NCBI RefSeq assembly: GCF_000003815.2
Contig: NC_049989.1
Span: forward strand, 12,401,276 to 12,465,275
Direction: 5' to 3'
DNA from: Branchiostoma floridae
Taxonomy: Eukaryota; Chordata; Leptocardii; Amphioxiformes; Branchiostomatidae
Length of the DNA: 64,000 bases
Shown here: in pieces, positions 12,576 through 22,118 of the stretch
How the letters are laid out: each line of letters begins with the position of its first letter
Position numbering within the stretch: the stretch's first letter is position 1
Translations under genes and position numbers: made by a program
Notes under the pieces: generated by a model
Told to the model about the DNA's origin: nothing
The model's input: only the letters and a program-made list of their open reading frames with translations
The model's database searches: none

Positions 12576-12674
12576 CCAATCAGAGCCCTCCACCTAAGCG
12601 AAGATTCTAAAAGTCTGACATATTCGGTAAAAATACATCTTTCGGGGATTTTTCTTTCTGCTAGTGTATAAAAA
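12576..12674 (+). promoter_or_regulatory. CCAAT + heat-shock-element-like + TATA promoter
   Basis: CCAAT at 12576-12580 within CCAATCAGAGCCCTCCA, GAA-GA-TTC-TA-AAA at 12600-12612 (eight of nine positions of nGAAnnTTCnnGAAn), and TATAAAAA at 12667-12674, 83 nt before the ATG. The same order and spacing recur 2.0 kb downstream. Confidence 0.7.
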
Positions 12675-12756
12675 GGGGTAAAATTCCACGCAATCAGTAC
12701 AAACGAACGAACGCACCTCAGAAAAAGACATAAGATTGAAGAAGAATACAGGAACC

Positions 12757-12927
12757 ATGGGAGGTGGCCAATCTACTAACGAGCCGAGCCGTCAAGACTA
12801 CACCGACAGTCGACCCAGACGACACGTCTACGAGCCTAACTATGCCAGGAACGAACCCTCTCGCCGAGACAGGCCGGCAAAATATGGCCAGGCTACGCCT
12901 AAATACTATGGCGGCAAGCGTACCTAG
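12757..12927 (+). CDS. Short NEPSR-array member A (56 residues), cysteine-free
   Basis: ATG 12757 follows the TATA box by 83 nt; TAG stop. The sequence begins MGGGQSTNEPSRQDYTD and contains a second motif, NEPSRRDRP, about 25 residues later. It has no cysteines, so it lacks the two-part core of the longer proteins and looks like their N- and C-terminal motifs brought together. Gly2 and Ser6 fit the N-myristoylation consensus MGxxxS. A paralogue of identical length lies at 14758. The candidate polyadenylation signal AATAAA at 14201 would give a long 3' untranslated region. It is a short frame, and the main support is promoter position, same-length conservation in the duplicate, and the family motif. 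Confidence 0.72.
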   Translation: MGGGQSTNEPSRQDYTDSRPRRHVYEPNYARNEPSRRDRPAKYGQATPKYYGGKRT

Positions 12928-13056
12928 CAGGCGGGCAAGATTGCCAGTGCTTCCAGTCGTCAAGGTACATTTGTAGAACAGCATGACGCCTGCCTGTCTG
13001 TCAACGTATGTCTGTGAACGAGTTACTTTTGTCTGTGAACGATTCGAGAACTTAAC

Positions 13057-13317
13057 ATGTCACCACCACCGGTCAACAGCCAGCCGAGCACACGGGACCA
13101 GACCGACGGCAAGCCGAAGTCTACCCAAGTCAACCCGACACTTCTACCATTTGACGCGCCATATCTCAGCGACAAAAACGAACAAAACCTGAACCCAACT
13201 ACACGCAAGTCTAGCGGAAGTCCTTCGCCACACGACAGTTATGTCTATGTCCAGTTTCCAAGATACAGTTTCGAGCAGAACACCATTCCGATTGTTTGCG
13301 AGCAAGTAAAGTAAAGA
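13057..13317 (+). pseudogene. Second open frame in the same transcript unit, broken in the duplicate
   Basis: An ATG at 13057 opens 86 codons (MSPPPVNSQPSTRDQTDGKP...) ending in TAA. The start resembles a decayed NEPSR-type N-terminus (NSQPSTRD). The homologous segment in the 2-kb duplicate begins at 15051 (MSPSPDNSEPSRRD) but carries a one-base insertion near residues 14-18 and stops after 32 codons. Because the frame is not preserved, I treat this as a relic or as 3' untranslated sequence rather than a second protein. A spliced use (donor AAGGTACAT at about 12964, acceptor TTCGAG at about 13046) is possible but unproven. Confidence 0.35.
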
Positions 13318-14200
13318 TCGCCAAACTTATTGTTTTCGGTCAACAAGACGCCAACCACCATCATACCAACTCGTGAGCGCGCTACGGGCGTTTAGGAGCA
13401 TTACAGACATTTATTCTTCTCTCGGGCCGCTAAAAAGGAGCTCAACATTGTCCACTCCAAAAAAATGACAGACACTTTTAACAGTTCAACGACAAGAGTC
13501 AAGATCAGCAGGGACAAACTACAACAACAGCCAATGAAGAACAAAGGACTCCCACATCATTCCAGGTTTAGCTGAACTTTTTATGACATTTTTCGGAATC
13601 TCAAACACGAAGAGAAAAATTCGTCCTGCAAGTGTCTCTACAACTGACTCTGACTTTCATATACTGTTACAGTTATAAAAGAATTCTGGTTGACCAATAT
13701 CTCTAACGTATGTATACGAATTCCAACTGTGTGATATGTAGCATGTATTACTAAAACTTTGCCATGTGTGATTTTGTAGAGTTATATGTCGCTTTGACCC
13801 AATAAGAGGATAGTATAACCGATATAATAAATAGAATTCTTGAAGAACTTACATTGTAATACGATATTTGGGGACCAATACTGTTATAATTCCTCGTATC
13901 TTGTATGTTGTGCCTTGACGTAAATATCATTGTTGTTTATTCGGATACACGGAATAGAAACAGAACAGTAAAAACGGCATTTACTAAGTGACACATATCC
14001 TGTACTCATATATTACTCAGGTGTCAAAACTAACTATTGGAAATGTATTGTTATAAACACGCACTTTGATGTCCTACATTCAGCCAGGTGCCTTCTTGTG
14101 CCGAGTTATAAATGTTGCTACATGTTTCAAGTCGACACCTCAATGTTATAGCTTTACACCACTTGTTAAACAGAAACACCAGAGCTTTGCATTGTAAGAA

Positions 14201-14206
14201 AATAAA
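14201..14206 (+). terminator. Candidate polyadenylation signal AATAAA
   Basis: AATAAA in the context GAGCTTTGCATTGTAAGAAA, matching the context of the AATAAA at 16126 in the duplicate unit. Confidence 0.5.
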
Positions 14207-14574
14207 AGACTTGTAATCACATCTTAATGGTTTCTCAGTCGTTTCTTGTATTGCTACTATTGCCTATAAAAACTACGACGGATCAAACGAGGTGAATGAG
14301 ACATAAAGGCAAACAGGTATCAGAAGAAAGAAACATATCTACTTATTACGAAAACGGTCAAAATGGGGTTACGGAATCGAAATACTTGGGACAAAGTGAG
14401 TATGCCATGGACATCTGTCAAACTTACACATAAACAAAAGAAACATTACTTCCTAATTGACATATTTTGACGTCTTCTTTAGCCCAAAGATGTAAGTGGC
14501 GTCGCATGTTGTTACTGTATGTAATTAGAAGCCATAGCCTTTTATTGCACCTGCAAGTGTATTGTACAAGCTGA

Positions 14575-14684
14575 CCAATCAGAGACCTCCATATGGGCGA
14601 AGATTCTGGAAGTCTGACATATATTAACATCTAAAATACATGTTTGGGGATTTTTTCTGTGTCATTTTTGCGCTTGTAATAAAA
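14575..14684 (+). promoter_or_regulatory. CCAAT + perfect heat-shock-element match + TATA-like box
   Basis: CCAAT at 14575-14579 in CCAATCAGAGACCTCCA; GAA-GA-TTC-TG-GAA at 14599-14611, a nine-of-nine match to the trimeric heat-shock element; weak TATA (AATAAAAGG) at about 14678, 80 nt before the ATG. Confidence 0.72.
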
Positions 14685-14757
14685 GGAGCAAACGTCGACG
14701 CAATCAATACAAACTAAGAAACGCATCTCAGAAAGAAGACCAGTACAAGAACTAACC

Positions 14758-14928
14758 ATGGGAGACACTATCTCGGTGAACGAACCGGACAAGCAGGACA
14801 ACACCGACAGCAGTTCGACGTCCGACACAAACCTGCCCATCAACGAAACTTCTCGCAAAAACAAGGAGGAAAAGGCACCCTGTAGTTATGCTCAGGCCGT
14901 GTCTGAAAAGGGCGGCCAGCTAACCTAG
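14758..14928 (+). CDS. Short NEPSR-array member B (56 residues)
   Basis: Same length as member A. It begins MGDTISVNEPDKQDNTD and has a second motif, LPINETSRKN, which matches the C-terminal NETSRR of the protein at 18675. Gly2 and Ser6 again fit a myristoylation site. One cysteine is present (PCSYAQAV). Many residues differ from member A while the length, the two motifs and the MGxxxS start are kept, which argues for a translated product under selection. ACCATGG context. Terminal AATAAA candidate at 16126. Confidence 0.72.
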   Translation: MGDTISVNEPDKQDNTDSSSTSDTNLPINETSRKNKEEKAPCSYAQAVSEKGGQLT

Positions 14929-16125
14929 CAGGGGCCGGGATCGCGAGTCCATCCAGTCGTTAAGGTGTCGTCCTATCGCCGGTCTGTCAGTCAACGCATG
15001 TCTGCGAACGATTTCCTTTTGTCTGTGAAGTACTTTTGATAGAACTTCACATGTCGCCATCGCCGGACAACAGCGAGCCAAGCCGACGAGACCTACGTCG
15101 ATGGCAAGCCGGCACCTGTCGGAGTCAACCCGCCACCCCTACCATTTGACGCACCATGTCTCACCAACAAAAAACGCGGACAAAACCTGAACCCAACTGC
15201 ACGCAAGCCTAGCGGACGTTCTTCGCCACGCGACAACAATGTCTATGTCCAGTTTCTACAGTACTTTTTCGAGCAGAACACCACCCAAACTTCAAAGTCT
15301 TTCTCTGGGCGAGTAAGGTGAAGATAGCCAACTTTACTGTCTTCGATCAACAAGACGACATCCGCCGTCATATCAACGACTCGTGAGCGTGCGGGCGTGT
15401 GGGAACATAATAGACATTTTTTTCTTCTCTCGGGCCACTGAAATGTACTCACATTGACTACCACATCAGTGCAGATCCAGCTGAACTTTTCTGACAAAGT
15501 GCCAAATCCCAAGAAACCAGTATCATCCCCCAACTGTCTCTACAACCGACTCTCACTTTTATTAACGGTTACAGTTATACAAGAAGTTTGACTACCCAAT
15601 ATCTCAAACGTATGTATCATGCTTTCAAATATTACCCCCAAAACGGTGTGATTTGCAGAATGTAAAACTTAACTATGTGTGGTTTTGTGGAGTGATCTGT
15701 CCCTTCGATTCAATGGCAAGAGTGTACAATTAATGTAGTAGATGCAGCAGATGTTCTTAGGGATATTATTGTACTATTTGAGGGACCAATACTGTTACCA
15801 TCCTTTAGCGCCTTGTATCTTGTGCCTTGACGTAACTATTGTTGCTTTTTATTAGGATATACGGAATAGAAACAAGACAATAAAATCAGTATTTTCTGAG
15901 GGACTCATATCATATTCATATCTTTAACCTCGTCAAACCTAACTATTGGAAATGTATTGTTATTGGCAAGTACATGTATTTAGATGTCCTACTTTTAGCC
16001 AGGTGCCTTCTTGTGCCGAGTTATAAATGTCTGACTATATTTCAAATGAAGTAGTTTTCAACACCTCCATGTTATAGCCTACACCACTTGTCTCAAAGAA
16101 ACACCGGAGCTTTGCATTGTGTGAA

Positions 16126-16131
16126 AATAAA
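16126..16131 (+). terminator. Candidate polyadenylation signal AATAAA
   Basis: AATAAA in the context GAGCTTTGCATTGTGTGAAA, homologous to the signal at 14201. Confidence 0.5.
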
Positions 16132-16450
16132 ATGATTGTCATCACATTCCAATGGTTTGCAGTGGTCTTATAAGCGAGAGTGTGATGTGAAAACCACAAG
16201 GTTTCAATGTGATCTTTACACCTTCTATCCAAATATAAACACACCCACTCCAAAGTAGATTACCAAATCTCTTACAGTAGGAAGAAAGATTTTAAGTCGC
16301 TCGTTATATATTTGCTGTCATAAAAAAGGTAACCCTACACACAAAATCTACGAACGTGTTACGAGTTACGTGTATTCATCAAAGTTGCAGCATAACCTTC
16401 TTCGCTGAAAATAGTCTAATCTTGTTTAAAAAGAATAGAATTTCTAGATG

Positions 16451-16636
16451 GAAGCTTCTCGAAGAGAGCAGGGGAAAATTGCACAATCATTCCAGGGGTT
16501 TTCCATGCCTACGTCATAACCTAAAGAAAGCATCAACATCCTCATTGGATGTTCCAAGTTACACCAACATCCAATGAGAATCCTCCATCTGTACAAGAAA
16601 AGAACATAGAGAAACACTCTTCAAAAAGGTACAAAA
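16451..16636 (+). promoter_or_regulatory. Promoter with perfect heat-shock-element match, CRE-like site, palindromic CCAAT pair, decayed TATA
   Basis: GAA-GC-TTC-TC-GAA at 16451-16463 is a nine-of-nine trimeric match. TACGTCATA at 16510-16518 resembles a CRE/ATF site. CTCATTGGATGTT (16541-16553) and AACATCCAATGAG (16566-16578) are a perfect 13-bp inverted repeat holding two opposed CCAAT boxes. At the place where the paralogue at 18.5 kb has TATAAAAA, this copy reads GTACAAAAA (from 16629). It precedes the ATG at 16690. Confidence 0.65.
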
Positions 16637-16689
16637 ATTCAAAACGAAAGAAGAAAGAGGAAAGAAGAACGAATACCTGTGCAACAACT

Positions 16690-17040
16690 ATGGGCAACAA
16701 CTCATCAAAGGACGACGAAAACGAACCCGAACTTACAGACGACGACTACCCACAATCCACGGAGATTCACCTCAGCGAAGACTGCCGCTATATCAGCGTT
16801 ACCCCTAGGTCTGTGGACTTGTATTGGAATCCTCGCCAAGAGCGATATACCTCGGCGGCAAAGCTGCTACGAAGGAAGTGCAGGTGTCCACTGCAAATGG
16901 GAAGTCGGACAGAAGCACACTTCTCGAACCGTTGCAAGTGGGGCCGCTACGAACGTAGCGATGGCGGCTATGGCTGTAAGTTGAGAAAAGAATGCCAGTG
17001 CTACACCATCGGCGATCCTCTGCCTTACAACGAACCATAG
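16690..17040 (+). CDS. NEPSR-array protein 4 (116 residues), MGxxxS start
   Basis: Begins MGNNSSKDDENEPELTD. The upstream in-frame ATG at 16549 lies within promoter elements, so 16690 is preferred. NEPEL stands where the others have NEPSR. Half one: TEIHLSEDCRY ... LLRRKCRC. Half two: EAHFSNRCKW ... LRKECQC. The tail is LPYNEP. His-x4-Cys is exact in both halves. Gly2/Ser6 fit N-myristoylation, as in the two short members, and an acidic stretch follows. No signal peptide or membrane span. A TAG stop ends the frame, and an AATAAA at 17753 is a candidate 3' end. Function unknown; the metal-binding core is inferred from the His/Cys spacing. Confidence 0.83.
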   Translation: MGNNSSKDDENEPELTDDDYPQSTEIHLSEDCRYISVTPRSVDLYWNPRQERYTSAAKLLRRKCRCPLQMGSRTEAHFSNRCKWGRYERSDGGYGCKLRKECQCYTIGDPLPYNEP

Positions 17041-17752
17041 GTCGATCCGAAAACAAAATCTACACCGAGATGAATATTAACAGAAGAGGATAATCCTTGC
17101 AAGCGTCGATGTCATTTGACTACACCACGAGAGACTAAAAAAAGGCTAAACCGTTGAACTTCATCTGCCCTTTTCCACATTATGCTTTTTAAGAATAGTC
17201 ACAACACAACAGTTATAACTCTTTCAGATTGGTCAACTCTAACTTCAAAATGGAGAATCTACAACACAAGTTTTACACTGTCAATCCAACACAGCCACGA
17301 ACACAAGAACGGGCGTGAAACGGTCAACATAACAGACAAAAATACCCTGACTATTTTGATTTTCACTCTGAACATTCCTTCTATAGTGGATGTATACAAC
17401 AAAACCTTTTCAAACGTTTTATTTGGCTAATCTAAGAAATAGTTAAAGCTTGCTTTGTTTTGCGATGTAACGATAGTATCTGTTTTGCCTATGACTTAGC
17501 TGAATATGGATTTTATTATTTGACCTACACGTATAACCGATCCGGCAAAAAGTTAGGTTTCCTATAGTATACTCACATCTAGAACCTATTATGATAGTGT
17601 AAGATGTTGGCATATATTCTAGAAGCCCTAAAATGTGTGTTTGTAGTCATATTTAGTTTGCTACGTTTACTTTATTACCTTGCCTATCTGATGATAATTT
17701 CACTAGCACTATGTAAGTCGGCGACCTATGTTATAAAGAAGCTTTGCAATTA

Positions 17753-17758
17753 AATAAA
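17753..17758 (+). terminator. Candidate polyadenylation signal AATAAA
   Basis: AATAAA in GCTTTGCAATTAAATAAA, which resembles the GCTTTGCATTG context of the signals at 14201 and 16126. Confidence 0.45.
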
Positions 17759-18356
17759 ATGTTTTAGCTCAAAGTTATCTGGTTGAGTGTTTTATGAATT
17801 GTCATGGCACTATTTCACTCCGTCCACACAAAACAGGTACTACGTAAAAACGCTAAACTTTAAAGTGAAATATGTAATAAAAGTTTCAAAGTATAGCCAG
17901 AACGATACTCTTAAACTACATCAACTTTATGTCTGAAATAACTTCTCTAGCTTCTGATATAAGTTCAACTCTAAATTTCTAAAATGGCGTCCTGTCGTGT
18001 TGTTTTTTGTTGTCGTTTGCTCAGAAATTCAAGATTGCGATCTTCTTTTGTACCATGTTACATGTGGGGCATGTGACGTGGGCTTTTTTGGATGTTGTAG
18101 AAGACGCAAAATGAATACTTTTTGTCATAATCATCGTTTAAACTAATTATAAAAGTTTTAAAAATCCTTTGGCGCTGGTTCTGGTGGATTTAACGGGAAA
18201 TGCTCATATCTTTGTGATCATGAAAAGGCATAGAAAGAATTTACACTTGGCTGGACTCAGAATGTGTCCTTTATTTTTCAAAGTTGTGTCATGGCCTGTT
18301 TCTCAATAAATACTATCTTACTGATATCTTTTATTTCTAAAAGATTCTACAAAATA

Positions 18357-18577
18357 GAAGCTTCTCGAAGAGTACTGGGGGAGGGGGGTTGCACAATCAT
18401 TCTAGGGGTTTTCCAAACGTACGTCATACCTAAAGAAAGCTTTTGTTGCACCTTACTTGCGCAACCTTGTTTGTTACCAGTTGTTTATCAAATAAACAAG
18501 GACCAACAACCAATGAGATACATCCATCTGTACAAGGCAATAAGTAGGGAAATACCCTTTGAGAAAAAGTATAAAAA
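18357..18577 (+). promoter_or_regulatory. Promoter: perfect heat-shock-element match, CRE-like site, CCAAT, TATA
   Basis: GAA-GC-TTC-TC-GAA at 18357-18369 (nine of nine), TACGTCATA at 18420-18428, CCAAT at 18510-18514 in CCAATGAGATACATCCATCT, TATAAAAA at 18570-18577. The block GCACAATCATTC and AGGGGTTTTCCA after the heat-shock match is shared with the promoter at 16.45 kb, so these two promoters are homologous. Confidence 0.75.
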
Positions 18578-18674
18578 GTCAAAACGTTAAAAATTAAGGA
18601 TTCATTCACTTTGACGCAACTTTGCGAAGAAGACGAAGTTTTTTTCTCCGTTTGAAGACCCATCTCTTAAGAAG

Positions 18675-18989
18675 ATGTCCTACCCTTGGAATGAGCCAAG
18701 TCGGAGCGACTACGACGATGGGAAGACCGAACACCATTACACCAATAAATGCGTGTATGAACAGTCTTACCTTGGTAACGGCGAATATCTCCTCGAGCAA
18801 GACTGTTATTGCCACCAACGGACGGACGCAAAGGAGACTCACTACAACAGCAACTGCCACTGGGTGTTTGAACGTTATTATAAATCTGGAAATGGCAAGG
18901 TGTACGTCCTGCAGAAGGCCTGTTACTGTGGAGGACGACCTCAGTGGAACAGCCCGTACATGCCTTCGAACGAGACTTCTCGCCGGTAG
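18675..18989 (+). CDS. NEPSR-array protein 5 (104 residues), best consensus member
   Basis: ATG 18675, 98 nt after the TATA box; TAG stop. It begins MSYPWNEPSRSDYDDGK. Half one: EHHYTNKCVY ... LLEQDCYC (residues about 19-46). Half two: ETHYNSNCHW ... VLQKACYCGG (about 54-87). The tail is MPSNETSRR, so a NE[PT]SR motif stands at both ends. Each half offers one His and three Cys (H-x4-C ... C-x-C), enough for one tetrahedral metal site; disulphides are less likely because no secretion signal is present. Single exon, TATA-driven, with a perfect heat-shock-element match about 310 nt upstream. I recognise no named family. AATAAA at 20141 is a candidate 3' end. Confidence 0.88.
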   Translation: MSYPWNEPSRSDYDDGKTEHHYTNKCVYEQSYLGNGEYLLEQDCYCHQRTDAKETHYNSNCHWVFERYYKSGNGKVYVLQKACYCGGRPQWNSPYMPSNETSRR

Positions 18990-19435
18990 TAACCGCAACG
19001 TTACAAGACGGATCCGGGACCAGACGCCGACAGAAGCCGCTAATACACCGACACGACCCCGCACGGACAACGACAACACGCGAACTGAACACGCTTTCAC
19101 ACCGATGACTCCTAGACTGAACGCACACTCTTGCCGGTGATAGCTTTCAACAACGACACGCGACCGACTCCCGGCCAAACGCCTACGGAAGACCTAACAC
19201 AATTGTACGACCTCTGCACGGACGAAGACTACACGAGAACAGTACACGCTTTCACACCGATGACTCCTAGAACCGAATACACCCTCTTGTCGGTTGTGGT
19301 AGTAACGTTACGAGACGGACTCCCGACCAAACGCCGACGGTAGCTGTCAACATGGTACGACCACGTATGGACGACTATAGCACGAGAACAGGACACGCTT
19401 TCAGACTCCTAGAACTGAATACATCCAGCTACAAG
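18990..19435 (+). repeat. Three tandem copies of an approximately 150-bp unit in the 3' region
   Basis: CACGCTTTCACACCGATGAC followed by TCCTAGA occurs at 19090 and 19245, and a shortened copy (CACGCTTTCAGACTCCTAGA) at 19394. Flanks such as GACTCCCG(G/A)CCAAACGCC and CACGG/ATGGACGAC also recur. The unit lies just after the stop of the 18675 gene, probably in its 3' untranslated region. It stays open in a frame one base forward of the main gene. Confidence 0.7.
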
Positions 19436-20140
19436 TACACCTGGCACAACCATCCCTTCAAGCACTAACTTCCTGAAAAATCCAACCGCGAGGACTATAA
19501 AATGCAGAAGACGAGGTTCCAGCTGCCAGCCTTGTGAAAACAAACTGTACAGACTTTGAAATGCTTCACGAAGGGGGGCCCACAAAAGGGGGCGACGGAC
19601 AAACAATTGTAGACAGGAACTCTCCGTAGTCAGCGCAGACACGGAACTCTTTGTACTGGTAAAACCTGGGCAAAGCTTCAAGTAGATCGTTTGACTGGGT
19701 GTGGTAGGTAACAGTTTAACTATATGTATGACGTTATCTCATATTCTGACCTTTAAAATGCGTTGTTGTCCAGCAACTACACAGAATTTAGCTGGCTACA
19801 AGTGCTAACATTTGGATACTAGTATTACATTTAGTTCTCTTATAGTATGAAGAGTGTTGTAGAGTCCAACAAAGTCGTCGAGTGTTTTTGTCATTGAGTT
19901 GATTCGATTAAAACAAGACATGTAAACGTCTCTGTTTGATAATCATGTGGTTTGTCGTTACTTCATAACTGTTTAACACTTTAATCTAACCTATGTCAAG
20001 CCACGCCCAACGCCAATGATTGACAGTTAAGGTTCATCCGCCCTTTCACGTCAAATACTGTAACTTGCTGTGTACATGTATGTACTAGTGCGTTCCTTAA
20101 CTTAACATAGAATGTTTTTTTCTATCGCTGCAATTCTCTC

Positions 20141-20146
20141 AATAAA
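20141..20146 (+). terminator. Candidate polyadenylation signal AATAAA
   Basis: AATAAA following CTGCAATTCTCTC. It is the first good candidate I noticed downstream of the 18675 gene, which would imply a 3' untranslated region of over 1 kb. Confidence 0.35.
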
Positions 20147-21149
20147 AAGATCAACAAATGCAGTCGTATACTGAATGGCATCTGAGTTGTTTACCCAAAT
20201 ATAACGTTTTTAGACACTCTAATACTTTTCTGTGACACTTAATATAAAACGAATTACTGTAACTACGCTAATGTAAGTGATACTTCCGTAAACATCGTGA
20301 CGCTCTCTAGCGGTGATGAGAGGTACTGCAGTCCCAACTGGGTCCACTGTTAAACCGATACGAATATGTACTTTACTTCCATGAGGTGTGGTTTTATGGC
20401 ACACAGACGACTTCTAGTTCATTTATTCATGTTCATGGTCAGCATAAGTAATATTAAACTCTTTCTAAACTTGAATTATGGTGTGTTGTTGTGTATTTAG
20501 TCATGTAACGGTACACCTTCCTCTGTTCTACAAAAATCAAAATGGCGGACGCACATTCATTGTTTTCATTCTTGTGTAAGCAAGGACCGTTATGTGGCAA
20601 TGTGAAAACTAAAGGCGTTCCTTTTAGTGACCATCCTAACGCCTTCGGGGTTGCCTACCTTTCTAACCTGCCTTTTAGTTTGACGGTAATGTTTTGAGGT
20701 AGCTAAAAGCTACGGTTGTTAAGTTGAACCAAGAAAGCAGAAATTTTGCGTCTGTGCTGCTCCCAATACCTAACTCACGGTTTGGTGTGGTTATAAACGT
20801 CTCCAGAGGCCAGCTTATGAAATACACGCTCCTTATCCAAATATATTCACATAATTCAGTTTGTTTAGTCAGTAGTATAGTAAAAAAAAAGGCTGCTGCA
20901 TATCACAGAAGCAGGTCGCAGGTGGAAATCAAACACAAGAGCCATGTTTGCAATTCCTACAATAGAGGCTTCAAGAGGTACAACCATGGAACAAAAATGA
21001 AACAAACGGAAGAGGCCATGCGTAGCTTGGTGGTAATTTGCGTCAACGCGGCTTTCTGTACAGTTCCAGCCAGACTAAATTTTCAAACTATCAAACGGTC
21101 GTACTAGCTTTAGTGTACAGCTCCACAACTCTTTTCCAACCCGTTTTTC

Positions 21150-21221
21150 TCGCCCCTCTCTCTCTCTCTCTCTCTTTCTATTTTTCTCTCTCTCTCTTTC
21201 TCTCTCTTTCCTCTTTCTCTT
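21150..21221. repeat. Pyrimidine (CT)-rich low-complexity tract
   Basis: Runs of CT/TTTC dinucleotide repeats. The open frame on the opposite strand here is a shadow of the repeat. Confidence 0.85.
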
Positions 21222-21524
21222 CCACACGGTTTGAGTCCGTTGTAGGAGAACCAAGGCCGTCCCAAGTTTGATTCATCTTCTAGAAATGCTGTCATAAATT
21301 TGGTATTCATAATTCTACCAAGACCATTGTATTGTTCTCCATTACAAACATTCTGGATAAAGTTTAACTTTTCTTTCCTGCTTAAGCTTTTAGGTATTAG
21401 GCTTGCGCACATATCAGGGCAATTAATTCCAGGTCATAACTACGCAGGTAGAAAGGGTGAGGAAGAACTGACATTGCTAAGCTGTTGGCGATAACGTCTA
21501 GTCGTAACGCACCCGTATTTCACA

Positions 21525-21794
21525 ATGAGTGGCGTCGACAACGAGACAGGCCGACGGGACAAGAAAACGAAGGCAAGCGGCAGTCAGACTGGCAGTGCGC
21601 CCAGTCCACCTGTTACTAAACCAGGGAACAGTGCAAGCGACAACCAGAGCTCTGTTAATTCCACCAACCCTCCGGACCTGCCTACCAACCAACCAGACCG
21701 GTCGAAAATAAAACCTAAAACTTTCCTCCTGGAATTCATAAATATTGATCTTCGTGTACTCACGAAAGTAAATTGTGTATTTGTTTCATGCTAA
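21525..21794 (+). CDS. Possible diverged or partial NEPSR-array member
   Basis: ATG 21525 opens MSGVDNETGRRDKKTK, and about 45 residues later comes LPTNQPDRSK: two variants of the NE[PT]SR motif with a polar Ser/Asn/Pro-rich linker and no cysteines in between, the arrangement seen in the 56-residue members. After residue 64 the frame enters an AATAAA-containing stretch (21707) and becomes hydrophobic, so the real end may be elsewhere, for example through splicing. A CTTCTAGAAA word at about 21277 is a dimeric heat-shock-element-like site. No convincing TATA box. This could be a gene fragment or a pseudogene. Confidence 0.4.
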   Translation: MSGVDNETGRRDKKTKASGSQTGSAPSPPVTKPGNSASDNQSSVNSTNPPDLPTNQPDRSKIKPKTFLLEFINIDLRVLTKVNCVFVSC

Positions 21795-21874
21795 AATATT
21801 GAAGAGCGTCGCTTTGTAATTAGAAACGCTTGCGTAATGTCAAGGGGATTTTTTTTTCGTCATCACAGAAGTAC

Positions 21875-21881
21875 TATAAAA
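21875..21881 (+). promoter_or_regulatory. TATA box
   Basis: TATAAAA, 92 nt before the ATG at 21967, the spacing seen in the other array genes. Confidence 0.6.
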
Positions 21882-21966
21882 GGCAAAAGAAAGGGAGAGA
21901 AAAAAACAGAACTCGCAGAGCCCTACCTACACGCTTAAGAATCGTAAACGTGCTGAAGGAACTACA

Positions 21967-22118
21967 ATGAGCGGAGTCAACGAGCCTAGCTGGGACCAGG
22001 GTCCCCATAACCCGGGAACTCAGAAAATTGCCAGCCTGAAGTTTGACCATTTCCTCACTTCGTCAAGCTCACCGACGTACCGTATCAAGCATGCGGACAT
22101 CGGAAGCGTTAGCGGAGA
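21967..22118 (+). CDS. NEPSR-array member truncated by the assembly gap
   Basis: ATG 21967, 92 nt after a TATA box, opens MSGVNEPSWDQGPHNPGTQ and continues for about 50 residues before the run of N. The NEPS motif at residues 5-8 and the promoter spacing place it in the array. The visible part is Ser/Pro-rich and has not reached the cysteine halves. What follows the gap (22775 on) is already the promoter of the next gene, so the missing bases may hold the rest of the protein. Whether the frame stays open cannot be known. Confidence 0.55.

Larger units (their letters stand above)
12560..16150 (+). repeat. Tandem duplication, about 2.0-kb period, two units
   Basis: Unit 1 (about 12560-14225) and unit 2 (about 14560-16150) align from the CCAAT box through the short gene, the downstream conserved region (CATTTGACGC, CAAAACCTGAACCCAACT, GGTGCCTTCTTGTGCCGAGT) to the AATAAA. 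The two short ATGs are 2001 bp apart. The 14.2-14.56 kb spacer holds no gene I can support. Confidence 0.85.

Noticed and set aside
18606-19178. Minus-strand frames of 150-190 codons opposite the 18675 gene
   Set aside because: Antisense shadows of the gene and of its 3' repeat; no family motif, splice signal or promoter.
21110-21412. Minus-strand frame with LIPKSLSRKEKLNFIQNVC
   Set aside because: Half of it is a CT/GA low-complexity tract and no splice partners were found. It might be a transposon remnant, but I cannot support it.
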